From assembly GCA_042408595.1 (NCBI GenBank), contig JBHOQX010000107.1, positions 50,676 to 114,675 on the forward strand: DNA of 64,000 nucleotides, written 5' to 3'. Each line of letters starts with the position of its first letter. Position 1 is the first letter of the stretch. This stretch comes from JBHOQX01 sp042408595. GTDB taxonomy: Bacteria; Chloroflexota; Chloroflexia; Chloroflexales; Roseiflexaceae. Below, piece by piece: positions 10,617-19,439 of this stretch. Under the pieces are notes generated by a model, which did no database searches, was not told the DNA's origin, and worked only from the letters and a program-made list of their open reading frames with translations. A program made the translations under genes and the position numbers.

Positions 10617-11240
10617 CTACGCCGCCTGGCGCACCTGATCGGCGAAAATCCGGTCGAGGCGCTCCTTCTCGCGCAGGTAGACCGTCTCGACAAAGCGGGG
10701 CATGTCGCGCACGGGCTGGATCGCGGCGTAGCCGCGGCGCAGGAAGCGGTGAATGTCCGCCATGCCGACCGCCGCGGCGAGCTGCTCGGTGCGGTTGAGC
10801 GCTAGCCCGACCAACGGCCGACTCGAGATCCGGTGGACATTGTAGAGCGAATCGCGCACCAGGTCGAGCTGGCGCAGCCGCGCGCCGTAGTTGTCGGCGA
10901 GGCGATAGGCCCGCTCGTAGGTCGCCTCGTCGAAGTCGGGCGGCGCGCCGATCTGCAGCAGCAACCCGACGATCACGTCGTCGAGTTGATTCGACAGGTC
11001 CAGCAACTCCAGAACCTTTTCGACATCGCCGATATTCAGGCCCGGCGCCAGGTGAACGAACTGCTGGAGCCGCCGGGCTTGCTGGTCGCGCGCCGTGAAG
11101 TCGCGCGGGCCGTACAGTTCCTCGAAGAAGAATGCGCCGAGGAGGCGGTACTGTGGCTCTTGCGCCAGGTCTGCGTGGTCGCGCCGTAATCGTTCCGACT
11201 GAAAGTGCTGCAACGCGAGCTTCATCGTTCGGGTGGACAT
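10617..11240 (-). CDS. Conserved hypothetical protein (FFxEELYGPRDF type)
   Basis: 207 aa, soluble and mostly helical. Distinctive features are FFFEELYGPRDFTARD near the N-terminus and YLREKERLDRIFADQVRQ at the C-terminus, which I recall as conserved in bacterial proteins of unknown function. No catalytic motif, signal peptide or membrane segment is seen. The start at 11240 (MSTRTMKLALQHFQ) is preferred over an upstream in-frame extension that runs into the preceding TPR gene. It follows that gene by 17 bp on the same strand, so it is probably the last gene of the run that starts near 19.3 kb. Confidence 0.75.
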   Translation of the reverse strand: MSTRTMKLALQHFQSERLRRDHADLAQEPQYRLLGAFFFEELYGPRDFTARDQQARRLQQFVHLAPGLNIGDVEKVLELLDLSNQLDDVIVGLLLQIGAPPDFDEATYERAYRLADNYGARLRQLDLVRDSLYNVHRISSRPLVGLALNRTEQLAAAVGMADIHRFLRRGYAAIQPVRDMPRFVETVYLREKERLDRIFADQVRQAA

Positions 11241-11257
11241 GGCTCTCTGAAAAGCAG

Positions 11258-14200
11258 TTATGGACGGCCGCCGAGCCGCGTCAGCGCCGCGCGGGCTTCG
11301 CCGTCCCACGCCGCCGCGCCATCGAGCGCGAGCGCCTCGCGCAGCGAGCGCACCGCCTTATCGATCTTGCCGGCCTGCTCGGCCGCAAGCCCGAGGTAGA
11401 ACTTCGCCTCGGCGTCGTCCGGGCGCTGGCTCACAGCCGCCTCGAACGCCCGCATCGCACGGTCCGGCTGCTGGCTGGCCAGGTAGGCGCGGCCCAACCA
11501 GTAGTGCGCGTCCGGGTTGTACGGCTGCAGCGCAACCGCCCGCTCCAGGTCGTGCACCGCCGACGCCAGCCGCGACTCGCGCAGGTCGAGCCGCGCACGC
11601 AGATAGTAGGCCTCGGCGAGCGTGCTATCGTCGCGGATGGCGCGGGTGTACAGGCTGCGCGCCGTCGGCAGGTCGTTCTGGCGCTCGGCGATCAGCCCCT
11701 GCACGAGGCGTGCCGCGCCGACCTCGGCCCTGCTATCCAGCACGGCCTGGAGCGTGGCCGTCGCGCCGGCCAGGTCACCCGTGTCGAGTTGCGCCCGCGC
11801 CAGGCCGATCCGGGCCGCGGCATCGTTGGGTGCTTTCTGGAGCGCATGCTGGAAGTGCGCGATCGCGTCGCGTGGGGCGCCCTGCCGCCGCAGGGCCTCG
11901 CCCAGCGAGGTGTAGGGGCGCGGCGTGTCGGGCGCGGCTTCGATCGCTTTCTGGTAGTAGCTTTGGGCGACGGCAGGGCGGCCGCGGGCCAGCGCCACCC
12001 GCCCCATGCCGATATACGCGTCGGCCAGCTTGGGGTCGAGCTGCAGCGCCCGAGCGTAGCGCTGGTCGGCGTCATCGAGCTTATTATCGCGCAGAGCGAT
12101 GTCGCCCAGGACCACCAGCGCGCGTGGGGCCTGTTCGCCCGAGAGCTTGAGGGCCCGGTCGGCCGCCGCACCGGCCTCGCGGACACGGCCGAGCTCCAGG
12201 TATACCGGCGCAAGCTGCTCCAGAACGGATATCCGCGCTGTGTCATCGGCGCTCTTGTCGAGCGCCCGTTCCAGCGCCCGCGCGGCAGTATCACTGTCGC
12301 CGAGCTGCCGGAAGTAGTCCCCGATCTCGCGCAGGGCGGCCGGGTCGTCGAGCCCATCCGCGAGCGCCGCGGCATACTCCTCTTGGGCGGTTGCGGCCGC
12401 CGGCGGGGACTGGCGGGCCGCGATCCGGGCCAGCCCGAGGTGCGCCGCCGCCAGGTCGCGTTGGTGGTTAAGCGCGGCCAGGTACGCCTGCTGCGCTCCG
12501 GCGGTGTCGCCGACCTGGAGTAGCGCGTCGCCGAGCAGCACGGCGACTGTCGGATCGTCCGGGGCGAGCTGGTTGGCCCGCTCGAGCGCGGCGCGCGCCG
12601 CCGCCGGATTGCCGGCGGTGACGTAGAGCTGGCTCAACCGCTTCAGCGCGGGGACGGCCCGCCCCGCATCTGCGCTGTTCGCGTCCTCGAGCAGCAGCCG
12701 CTGCGCCTCATCGTAGCCGGCCGGCCCGCTGCCGATCAGGGCATCGACCAGCGCTTGCCTGTTCGCCGGCGTCACGAACTTCGCCGCCAGCCAGCGCCGT
12801 TGTTCGAGCGCTGTGGTTGGGTCCTTAAGCTCTTGCGCGAGGGTAGCCAGCCGCATACGCGCCGGGTAGTAGTCCGGGTTGAGCGCGATCGCCTGCCGCA
12901 GCAGGTCGGCGGCGCCCGTTTTGTCGCCCTTCGCCTCCAGGGCGCGTGCCTGGCCGTACAGCGGCTCGGGGCGCTGCGGCTCCTTGCGGGCGCAGGCCTC
13001 GAACTCCTTGCGCGCTTCGTCTGGCTGGCCGCCCGCCAGGTAGCTCTGAGCGATCAGCAGCCGAGTCTCGAACGTGTCGTTGCCTGCCTTGCGCAGCTCT
13101 TCCAGCCGGGCGCGCGCCCGCGCGGCCGGCGCGCGATCGCCGAAGAGCCATGACCAGAGGGCCGCCAGCCCGCTCGCCCGCGGCCGGGCCTCCGCCGTGG
13201 CCGCGCCGATGTCGGCGGCGGCGGCCAGCACCTGGCGCTGGCGCGACTCGCTGAGCGCCCGTTGCGCCTGGCCCTCGGCGATCTGGCTGGCCAGCTCGTC
13301 CCCGGCGGCGTCGCGCGCCAGGCCGTATTCGCGCCAGGCCCGCGCCACCGCGTCCGCGGCCCGGGCCGTGCCGTCCAGCGCGTCGCCAGCTGATGCGATC
13401 TCGCTGGCCGACGCCCCCTCGCCGAGCGCGAGGTCCCAGAGCAGCGGCCCGCGCGCGCCGGATGCCCGTGCCAGGGCAAACTGTGCTCGCGCCCCGTCCA
13501 GTTCGCTCCTCAGCACCTGCGCGAAGACCGTCTGGAGCGCGCGGCCCGCGGCCGCGTCGTCCGCCAGGCGATTAGCGTCTCCCAGATACGTTGTCGCCTG
13601 GCTGATCTCGCCGTTGCGCCAGGCGGTCTCCGCCAGCAGCAGCGAGAGCTCGGAGCTGGCCGGCAGCAGGTTCACCGCCGGCTCCAGCACATGCCTCGCT
13701 TCTTCGGGCTTGTTGTCGTCCAGGCTGATGCGCGCCAGGTTCACCCAAAGCGCGCCCAGGTCGCGGCCATTGAGGAGCTCCACCGCCCGCCCGAAGGCGA
13801 TCCGCGCTCCCTCAAGGTCGCCGGCGTCCGTGAGCGCTACGCCGAGGTTGTTGGCGTAGATCGCCGCGCGCGGCGGCAGCGGGCCGGAGTCGCCCCGCGC
13901 GGCATCCGCAGCGGAGTCGAGCAGCCGGCGGTACTCGGCGGCGGCCTGCGCCGCGTCGCCGCGCGCCCAGAGCAGGTTCGCGCGCAGCATGCCGGGCAGG
14001 TCCGGCGCGAGCCCCGGTGCGTCGGTGGCGAGCTGGTCGAGCGTGGCGGCGGTGCCCCACTCGCCGGCGCCGTAGGCGCGAAGCGCGTCGAGCAGCCTGG
14101 GGAGGACGATCTGCCCGTTGATCGGCGCGACGGCCAGCGGCATGGCCGCCGGCTCGGCGAAGCGTGTCGAGTAGCCGACCCAGCTTCGTGGCGCGTACGG

Positions 14201-14818
14201 CCCGAGCGGGCGGTACACCAGCACCGGGACGAGCGCCTCCTGGTCGAGCAGGGCGCCCGGCGCGATCGAGCCGCTGATCAGGACATCGGCCTCCTCGCGC
14301 GCGAGCGCCGCCAGCGCCGCCGCGTCGTCGGGCGGGGCCTCGGCGAGCAGGCGGGCCTGGACGCGGCCGCCCGTGGCCTGGGGGAGCAACGCGGCGAGTT
14401 GCGCGGCAGCGGCGCGGCCCGTTGCGCCCGGCGCGCCAGTTCCATCGCGGAACGGGGCGATAAGCACCACAAAGTCGTCAGGCGTGGGGCCGATCAAGGC
14501 GGGAAGCTGCCACAGCCCGAACAGAACGAGCGCCGCCGCGGCCAGGCCGACCCCCAGGCGGCGCGGCCCCACCCGGCGCCACCAGGGCGTATCGGCGGGC
14601 AGGGTGCGGCGCGGCTGTTTCAGGCTGGTCCAGAGCATGCCGGCGCGGCGGCGGGCTGTGGCCCAGCGCGAGCCGCGCTCCATGATCGGGGAGACGACAC
14701 CCTGGTGGATCAACTCCTGTTTGGCGGGTGGCGGCGGCCGGCGGAGTCGCTGGATCCAGAGCGCCACCACGATCGTTGCCAGCAGCAGGGCCATCAGCAG
14801 GATAATCAACTGCGCCAT
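11258..14818 (-). CDS. Large membrane-anchored TPR-repeat protein
   Basis: 1186 aa. An N-terminal hydrophobic helix (LIILLMALLLATIVVALW) and a second one about residues 90-110 (LGVGLAAAALVLFGLW) bracket a short Pro/Arg-rich segment. The remainder is a superhelix of many TPR units, for example LADAYIGMGRVALARGRPA, PYNPDAHYWLGRAYLASQQP and DDAEAKFYLGLAAEQAGK. A segment near residues 120-200 (VLIAPFRDGTG and EADVLISGSIAPGALL) looks like a substrate- or nucleotide-independent sensor fold, unidentified. TPR scaffolds organise protein complexes; the bulk may be extracytoplasmic. The gene ends 17 bp before the next and starts 6 bp after the response regulator stop, so it is co-transcribed with it. 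The partner is unknown. Confidence 0.8.
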   Translation of the reverse strand: MAQLIILLMALLLATIVVALWIQRLRRPPPPAKQELIHQGVVSPIMERGSRWATARRRAGMLWTSLKQPRRTLPADTPWWRRVGPRRLGVGLAAAALVLFGLWQLPALIGPTPDDFVVLIAPFRDGTGAPGATGRAAAAQLAALLPQATGGRVQARLLAEAPPDDAAALAALAREEADVLISGSIAPGALLDQEALVPVLVYRPLGPYAPRSWVGYSTRFAEPAAMPLAVAPINGQIVLPRLLDALRAYGAGEWGTAATLDQLATDAPGLAPDLPGMLRANLLWARGDAAQAAAEYRRLLDSAADAARGDSGPLPPRAAIYANNLGVALTDAGDLEGARIAFGRAVELLNGRDLGALWVNLARISLDDNKPEEARHVLEPAVNLLPASSELSLLLAETAWRNGEISQATTYLGDANRLADDAAAGRALQTVFAQVLRSELDGARAQFALARASGARGPLLWDLALGEGASASEIASAGDALDGTARAADAVARAWREYGLARDAAGDELASQIAEGQAQRALSESRQRQVLAAAADIGAATAEARPRASGLAALWSWLFGDRAPAARARARLEELRKAGNDTFETRLLIAQSYLAGGQPDEARKEFEACARKEPQRPEPLYGQARALEAKGDKTGAADLLRQAIALNPDYYPARMRLATLAQELKDPTTALEQRRWLAAKFVTPANRQALVDALIGSGPAGYDEAQRLLLEDANSADAGRAVPALKRLSQLYVTAGNPAAARAALERANQLAPDDPTVAVLLGDALLQVGDTAGAQQAYLAALNHQRDLAAAHLGLARIAARQSPPAAATAQEEYAAALADGLDDPAALREIGDYFRQLGDSDTAARALERALDKSADDTARISVLEQLAPVYLELGRVREAGAAADRALKLSGEQAPRALVVLGDIALRDNKLDDADQRYARALQLDPKLADAYIGMGRVALARGRPAVAQSYYQKAIEAAPDTPRPYTSLGEALRRQGAPRDAIAHFQHALQKAPNDAAARIGLARAQLDTGDLAGATATLQAVLDSRAEVGAARLVQGLIAERQNDLPTARSLYTRAIRDDSTLAEAYYLRARLDLRESRLASAVHDLERAVALQPYNPDAHYWLGRAYLASQQPDRAMRAFEAAVSQRPDDAEAKFYLGLAAEQAGKIDKAVRSLREALALDGAAAWDGEARAALTRLGGRP

Positions 14819-14824
14819 CGCCGG

Positions 14825-16150
14825 TTACTCCTCCAGCCGTGCGAGCTGGCTGACGCACGCCAGGAGCTGCTGAAACTGGAACGGCTGCTGAATGTACGCA
14901 CGCGCCCCGTGCGCGAAGGCCACGTCTTCATCCTCCGCGCGTGGCGAGGTGATCACCAGCGGCGTCGCTGGCGTGTCATTCCGGCATGTCTCGGCGAACT
15001 CCCACAGCGCATCGCCCAGGCGCGCATCCGCCAGAATCAACGCGACCGCTGGCTCGTGCGACAGGTAGGCGTTCGCCTGGGGTACGTCCGGCGCCGTGAG
15101 TACCCGGTACCCCTGCGCGCTCAGCGCGTTGCCAAGAAAGCCGGCGAGGTTGGCGTCCGGCACAAGCAGCAGCACCGTCGGCACCCGCCGCCCGCGCCGC
15201 TCCGCGTCCACCGGCTGGCCGTCCGGGCTGCGGATGTCGATCGCATAGGTGCTCCCGGGTTGGCGCTTGGCGAAGCGCTTCATTGCGGCGGCCACCCGGC
15301 TCACTTCTTCATGGTCGGCGTACTGCCGGTTGCGGTTGGTTGCCACGCCGATCGCCAGCGAGATGACCGGAAAGCGCCGGCCGAAGCCCTGGCGGTCCAC
15401 ACCCTGCAGGAAGCCGCGCTCCAGATCCGCCGGGTCGTACAGCGCCCGCGCTCGTTGGTCGAACAGCTTCAGGCTTTCGATACAGAGCGTCTCGACACGG
15501 TCGGGCGTCGTAAGGAAGGCGAAATCATCGCCACCGATATGGCCGAGGAAGTCGCTCGGGCCGCCGTGTGTCGCCAGAGTCTCGGAGAGGACCGTGGCCA
15601 CCAGTTTGATCATGCGGTCGCCGCGGGCGTAGCCGTAGGTATCGTTGAACGCCTTGAAGTTGTTCAGATCGGCATGGCAGAGGGCGAACGGCTCGTCGCG
15701 GCGGACACGGCGCTTCAGTTCCTCGGTGAGCAGGATGTTGCCCGGCAGCCCGGTGAGCGGGTTGTTCACCGACGGCTGGGCGGCGCGGCGCAGATGGCTC
15801 TTGATGCGTGCCACCAGCTCCGGCACGTTGAACGGTTTGGTCACATAGTCGTCCGCGCCCGTCTCGAAGCCGAGCACGACGTCGGTGGGGGTCATGCGGG
15901 CGGTGAGGATCAGCGTGGGGATGTGCGCCGTGCGCGTGTCGTTGCGCAACTGGCGGATGACTTCATAGCCGTCCACGCCGGGCATCATCAGATCGACGAT
16001 CGCCATGTCCGGCACATATTCCTGCGCCAGCCGGATGCACTCGATGCCGTCCTCGGCCGCCAGCACCTCAAACCCCTGCTCCTCCAGCATCAACTGCAGC
16101 AGTTCGCGAATGGATGGTTGGTCGTCTGCGATCAGGATGCGTTTGGTCAT
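14825..16150 (-). CDS. Response regulator with GGDEF-like domain and a second receiver-like domain
   Basis: 441 aa. Residues 1-118 form a canonical receiver: acidic pair D9/D10, phospho-acceptor D53 (VDLMMPG), K105 (YVTKPF). A GGDEF-family domain follows (PLTGLPGNILLTEEL, ADLNNFKAFNDTYGYARGD) in which the signature reads GGDDF (206-210). Residues 315-441 resemble a second receiver but keep only part of the acidic pocket. Active enzymes of this class make c-di-GMP, but the E-to-D change in the signature makes activity uncertain. Start at 16150 (MTKRILIADDQPS) is chosen because the longer frame adds a basic leader. Next to a TPR protein in a probable operon. Confidence 0.88.
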   Translation of the reverse strand: MTKRILIADDQPSIRELLQLMLEEQGFEVLAAEDGIECIRLAQEYVPDMAIVDLMMPGVDGYEVIRQLRNDTRTAHIPTLILTARMTPTDVVLGFETGADDYVTKPFNVPELVARIKSHLRRAAQPSVNNPLTGLPGNILLTEELKRRVRRDEPFALCHADLNNFKAFNDTYGYARGDRMIKLVATVLSETLATHGGPSDFLGHIGGDDFAFLTTPDRVETLCIESLKLFDQRARALYDPADLERGFLQGVDRQGFGRRFPVISLAIGVATNRNRQYADHEEVSRVAAAMKRFAKRQPGSTYAIDIRSPDGQPVDAERRGRRVPTVLLLVPDANLAGFLGNALSAQGYRVLTAPDVPQANAYLSHEPAVALILADARLGDALWEFAETCRNDTPATPLVITSPRAEDEDVAFAHGARAYIQQPFQFQQLLACVSQLARLEE

Positions 16151-16207
16151 AGATGAGCCGCGAGCGCCGGCGCGGGGCGCGATTAGGCGTATGCCGCTCG
16201 TCATCGG

Positions 16208-17185
16208 CTACAGCACAAGTTGGGCGTAGAGGCTCTCCAGGCTGAGGTCCTGACGCACCGTCTCGCTCGATGCGAGCGTCAGCGTCGCAGCGCTGACGCC
16301 AAGGCGCACGGCCTCATCGATCGGGATGTCATGCAGCAGGCCATAGAGCACGGTCGCGGTCAACGCATCGCTCGCACCGGTCGAGTCGACGACCTCGGTG
16401 CGCAACGCCGGCACATGCCCGCTCAGGTCGGCGGTGGCGTACACCAGCCCGGCATCCGCCATGGTGATGATGGCGATCTGCACGCCGTCGGCGATCAGCG
16501 CCTTTGCCGCGCGGATCGCCTGGTCAACATCCTCCGCCGGCAGGCCGGTCAGCCCGCGCGCCTCGACGGCGTTCGGCGTCACCAGGGCGAACGCGCCGAC
16601 AATCGGCCGGTAGCGCACGGCGCGCACATAGGCCACCGGGTCGAGTCCGACCGGCACCCCGGCCGCCTGGCAGATCGCCAGCAGCGCCTCGGCCGATTCG
16701 CGCGGCAGGTTGGCGTCGATCATCACGAAGTGCGCGCTGGTCAGCAGCTCGGCGTGCGCCTGAATGTAATCGGGTGTCAGCGCCGCGATCGCCCGGGTAT
16801 CGTCGATCCCGGCGAGCAGTTGGCCGTGCGCGTTCTGCAGTGCGATATACGCCGCCGAGTGCCGGTCGCAGGTGACCAGCACGTGATCGGTGTTCACCCC
16901 CGCCTGCTCCGTCTGATGAATAATGACGCGGCCGAAGTCGTCCTGGCAGACGGCGGTCAGCAGGGCGACCGGCGCGCCGAGCCGGGCGAGATTCTCGGCG
17001 ATGTTGCGCGCGCACCCGCCAACGCTGATTCGCACATCGCCCGGATTCGAGGTGCCGGCGACGATGTCGCCACGCACCTGGCCCTTGATGTCGAGGCAGG
17101 CCGCGCCGGCCACCACGAACTCCACGGCGGCGTTGTCGGTATCGCTCGCAGGCGAGGCTTTACTTCTTGGCGCCATCCCGACCAT
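16208..17185 (-). CDS. PfkB-family carbohydrate/nucleoside kinase
   Basis: 325 aa. The Gly-rich N-terminal motif ISVGGCARNIAENLARLG and the C-terminal anion-hole/catalytic motif DSTGASDALTATVLYG identify the PfkB (ribokinase) fold; the usual GAGD is GASD here, with the catalytic Asp retained. The domain order and the FVVAGAACLDIKG start resemble pseudouridine kinase-like members, so a nucleoside substrate is plausible but unproven. The start overlaps the end of the band-7 gene by 26 bp (an alternative Met is at 17176), indicating translational coupling. Not recognisably next to a glycosidase such as PsuG. Confidence 0.82.
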   Translation of the reverse strand: MVGMAPRSKASPASDTDNAAVEFVVAGAACLDIKGQVRGDIVAGTSNPGDVRISVGGCARNIAENLARLGAPVALLTAVCQDDFGRVIIHQTEQAGVNTDHVLVTCDRHSAAYIALQNAHGQLLAGIDDTRAIAALTPDYIQAHAELLTSAHFVMIDANLPRESAEALLAICQAAGVPVGLDPVAYVRAVRYRPIVGAFALVTPNAVEARGLTGLPAEDVDQAIRAAKALIADGVQIAIITMADAGLVYATADLSGHVPALRTEVVDSTGASDALTATVLYGLLHDIPIDEAVRLGVSAATLTLASSETVRQDLSLESLYAQLVL

Positions 17186-18353
17186 CTTTTCGCGGCTCCG
17201 GCGGGAGCAGGGTATACTCGCCGTCGAGCGTCCAATCCGATGTCGCCCGAATGGCCTGGATCACGACCTCCGGCGTCAGCGGCACATCCGCGCTCCGCAG
17301 CGCATGGACCAACTGGCGCATGCGCTCGGCTTCGATCTCGGCCTCCGCGCCGAGCACCAGTTTGACGCGTGTCGCCTCGCGCTGCGCCTCGATCTCCTTT
17401 TCCATAGTTTCGCGCTCGAGCGCCGCCTTGAGATTGGCATTGCGGAAGCGCTCGCCGGGCACGGTGACGGTTTCAAAGCGCAGTTCGATGATCTCAACGC
17501 CATGGTTCCGCGCCAACTCGTCCATGCGCCGCCGCGCCTGTTCGGCCAGTTCATCGCGCCGCCGGAACGTCTCCACCGCGTTGGTGCCGGCGGTGAAGAC
17601 GACCTCGCGCACGACATCGTCCACTTCTTCCTCGATCTGCTTGCGCAGCACTCGCTCCCAGAAGACCGGATCGTTGCGCGCGTCGGCGAGCGACTTGCTC
17701 AGCTCCTGGGCGACCTCGTTCTGGAAGGTGCCCTGGTTGGGGATGCCGCTCATCACCCGCTGGGGAAGCTCGCGGGAGACCTGGTAGAGTACATGGACGA
17801 CGATCTTGTCGACATTATGTCCCGCCTGTGTGTTGATGTTCTCGACGGTCACATCGCTGTCGAGCACATAGAGCGGGATACGGGCGATCTGCGCTTCGAG
17901 CAGCGGAAGCGGCCCAGGCGCGATCGGCCCGATCGCGCGCTCGACCTGGCCGGTCCAGACATTGGCGATCAGGACGGCATGGTCGGATGGGACGGCGAGC
18001 ACGTTGCCGCGTACGGCGCGGAAGAGCAGGTAGAGCAGAACCAGCCATAGGACGGTAGCCAGCACCGCAGCGAACCGACCGTAGGTGCTCTGGATAACGA
18101 CATAGACGGTGAGGCTGGAGATGAACGCCGTGGTGATCACCACCGCCGTGAGCCCCTGCCAGCCGCGATACAGCACGACCGGCAGCGCAATCGCCAGGAT
18201 GAGCGCCGCCAGAATGCCGCCGATGCGGGTGATATCCAGCACCAGGGCCAGCGCGATAAGCGATCCGAGCAAGATCGCCATCACGAGCTGAGCGGCAACC
18301 AGGCGCGCCGCGTCGCGCCGGTCACCGGTGGATGGGGTCGTCACAGTGGACAT
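17160..18353 (-). CDS. Band 7 / SPFH-domain membrane protein
   Basis: 397 aa. Three to four hydrophobic segments occupy residues about 17-110 (VAAQLVMAILLGSLIALALVL and following). They lead into an SPFH domain (NVLAVPSDHAVLIANVWTG to VTVPGERFRNANLKAALERE) and an Ala/Glu-rich coiled coil (EKEIEAQREATRVKLVLGAEAEIEAER). SPFH proteins oligomerise on membranes and organise lipid domains or chaperone proteases. The ATG follows the TAG stop of the dehydrogenase gene with no gap, and its own end overlaps the kinase gene, so the three are tightly coupled. Function in this operon is unknown. Confidence 0.88.
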   Translation of the reverse strand: MSTVTTPSTGDRRDAARLVAAQLVMAILLGSLIALALVLDITRIGGILAALILAIALPVVLYRGWQGLTAVVITTAFISSLTVYVVIQSTYGRFAAVLATVLWLVLLYLLFRAVRGNVLAVPSDHAVLIANVWTGQVERAIGPIAPGPLPLLEAQIARIPLYVLDSDVTVENINTQAGHNVDKIVVHVLYQVSRELPQRVMSGIPNQGTFQNEVAQELSKSLADARNDPVFWERVLRKQIEEEVDDVVREVVFTAGTNAVETFRRRDELAEQARRRMDELARNHGVEIIELRFETVTVPGERFRNANLKAALERETMEKEIEAQREATRVKLVLGAEAEIEAERMRQLVHALRSADVPLTPEVVIQAIRATSDWTLDGEYTLLPPEPRKDGRDGAKK

Positions 18354-19301
18354 CTACACCTCCAGCAAGACCTTGAGCCGCCCACGGGCCGCGCCGAACG
18401 CGGCCACCCCCTGATCAAGCCGAAACGACGCCGCGATCAGCGGCTCGGTCAGCACCAGGCCGCGCGCCAGCAGGCGCAGCGCCGGCGCGAACGGGCCGCA
18501 GCGCGAGCCGAGCACCTGAATCTCGTCCACCACGACGGCGGTCACATCCAGGCCGGACGCGCCGGCGATCGTGCTCTTCAGCACGAGCCGGCCACGGGGC
18601 CGCACCAGCTGCCGCGCCACCGCCAGGCCGGCTGCCTGCCCGGTGCACTCCACGACAACATCGAACGAGGCCGCCGGAAGCGCTGCCGCGTCCTGCGTTG
18701 CGGCGATGCCCAACTCCTGGAGCAGGCCCCAGCGCTCCGGGTGCCGCCCGACGACTGCCACCTCGCAGCCGGGCAGGCGCAGCACCTGCGCGCAGAGCAG
18801 GCCGAGCTTGCCGTCGCCGACGAGCGCGATCCGGTCCGTGGGCCGGATATGCGCCTGCTCGAGTATCTCCAGCGCCGCCGCCAGCGGCTCGGTGAAGACC
18901 GCCGCGCTGTCCGCCACGCCGTCCGGCACGGCGTGGAGGCACCCGACGGGCAGGCTGAACCGCTCGGCCATGGCGCCGTCGCGCCCGGCGATCCCGAGCG
19001 TCGTGCGCTGCGGGCAGTGGCTGCTCTCACCGCGGGCGCACCAGGCGCAACGGAAGCAGGCCGCGTTGATCTCGCCGACCACGCGCCGCCCGCGCCAGGC
19101 CCCGTCGTCACAGGCAACGACCGTGCCGACGAATTCGTGCCCGAGCACGCCACGAAAGCCCATATAGCCGCGAGTGATCTCGATATCCGTATTGCAGATG
19201 CCGACCAAATGCGGGCGAATGATCGCCTCGCCGGGGCGGAGTGCCGGCTCAGGGTAGTCCGTCGCCAGCCGGAGCTGGCCATCGAACAGCAGTGCGTGCA
19301 T
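18354..19301 (-). CDS. Zinc-dependent medium-chain alcohol/polyol dehydrogenase
   Basis: 315 aa MDR enzyme. Catalytic-zinc ligands: C36 (GICNTD) and H55-E56 (GHEF). Structural-zinc cysteines: C82, C85, C88 and C96 (ACFRCAWCARGESSHC). A Rossmann segment IALVGDGKLGLLCAQ binds NAD(P). The family oxidises secondary alcohols or sugar alcohols such as threonine, sorbitol or galactitol; the substrate is not decided here. It is somewhat shorter than typical 340-aa members. The Met at 19301 is preceded by GGAGAGG; a much longer upstream frame is not credible. The stop abuts the next ATG directly. Confidence 0.9.
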   Translation of the reverse strand: MHALLFDGQLRLATDYPEPALRPGEAIIRPHLVGICNTDIEITRGYMGFRGVLGHEFVGTVVACDDGAWRGRRVVGEINAACFRCAWCARGESSHCPQRTTLGIAGRDGAMAERFSLPVGCLHAVPDGVADSAAVFTEPLAAALEILEQAHIRPTDRIALVGDGKLGLLCAQVLRLPGCEVAVVGRHPERWGLLQELGIAATQDAAALPAASFDVVVECTGQAAGLAVARQLVRPRGRLVLKSTIAGASGLDVTAVVVDEIQVLGSRCGPFAPALRLLARGLVLTEPLIAASFRLDQGVAAFGAARGRLKVLLEV

Positions 19302-19383
19302 GGGGCCTCTCCAGGGCAGGCGCCGGGAGATGCGGCAGAGTGCCTGGGACGCGATGCAGCGCCGGCGGGCCGAACTGGTATGC

Positions 19384-19413
19384 ATTATACTACACTGGAA
19401 GGTTATATCGCAA
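19384..19413 (-). promoter_or_regulatory. Promoter for the dehydrogenase operon
   Basis: On the minus strand a TTGCGA box (19413-19408) is separated by 18 bp from a perfect TATAAT (19389-19384). The same AT island read on the plus strand gives TATACT (19386-19391), which could serve the divergent fmt gene, so two promoters would overlap. Confidence 0.5.
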
Positions 19414-19439
19414 CAGCATGACTTTTGGGGGGTTCCGCC

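Noticed and set aside
13691..16156. 821-codon plus-strand frame opposite the TPR and GGDEF genes
   Set aside because: Antisense shadow; the opposite strand encodes clear TPR and receiver domains.
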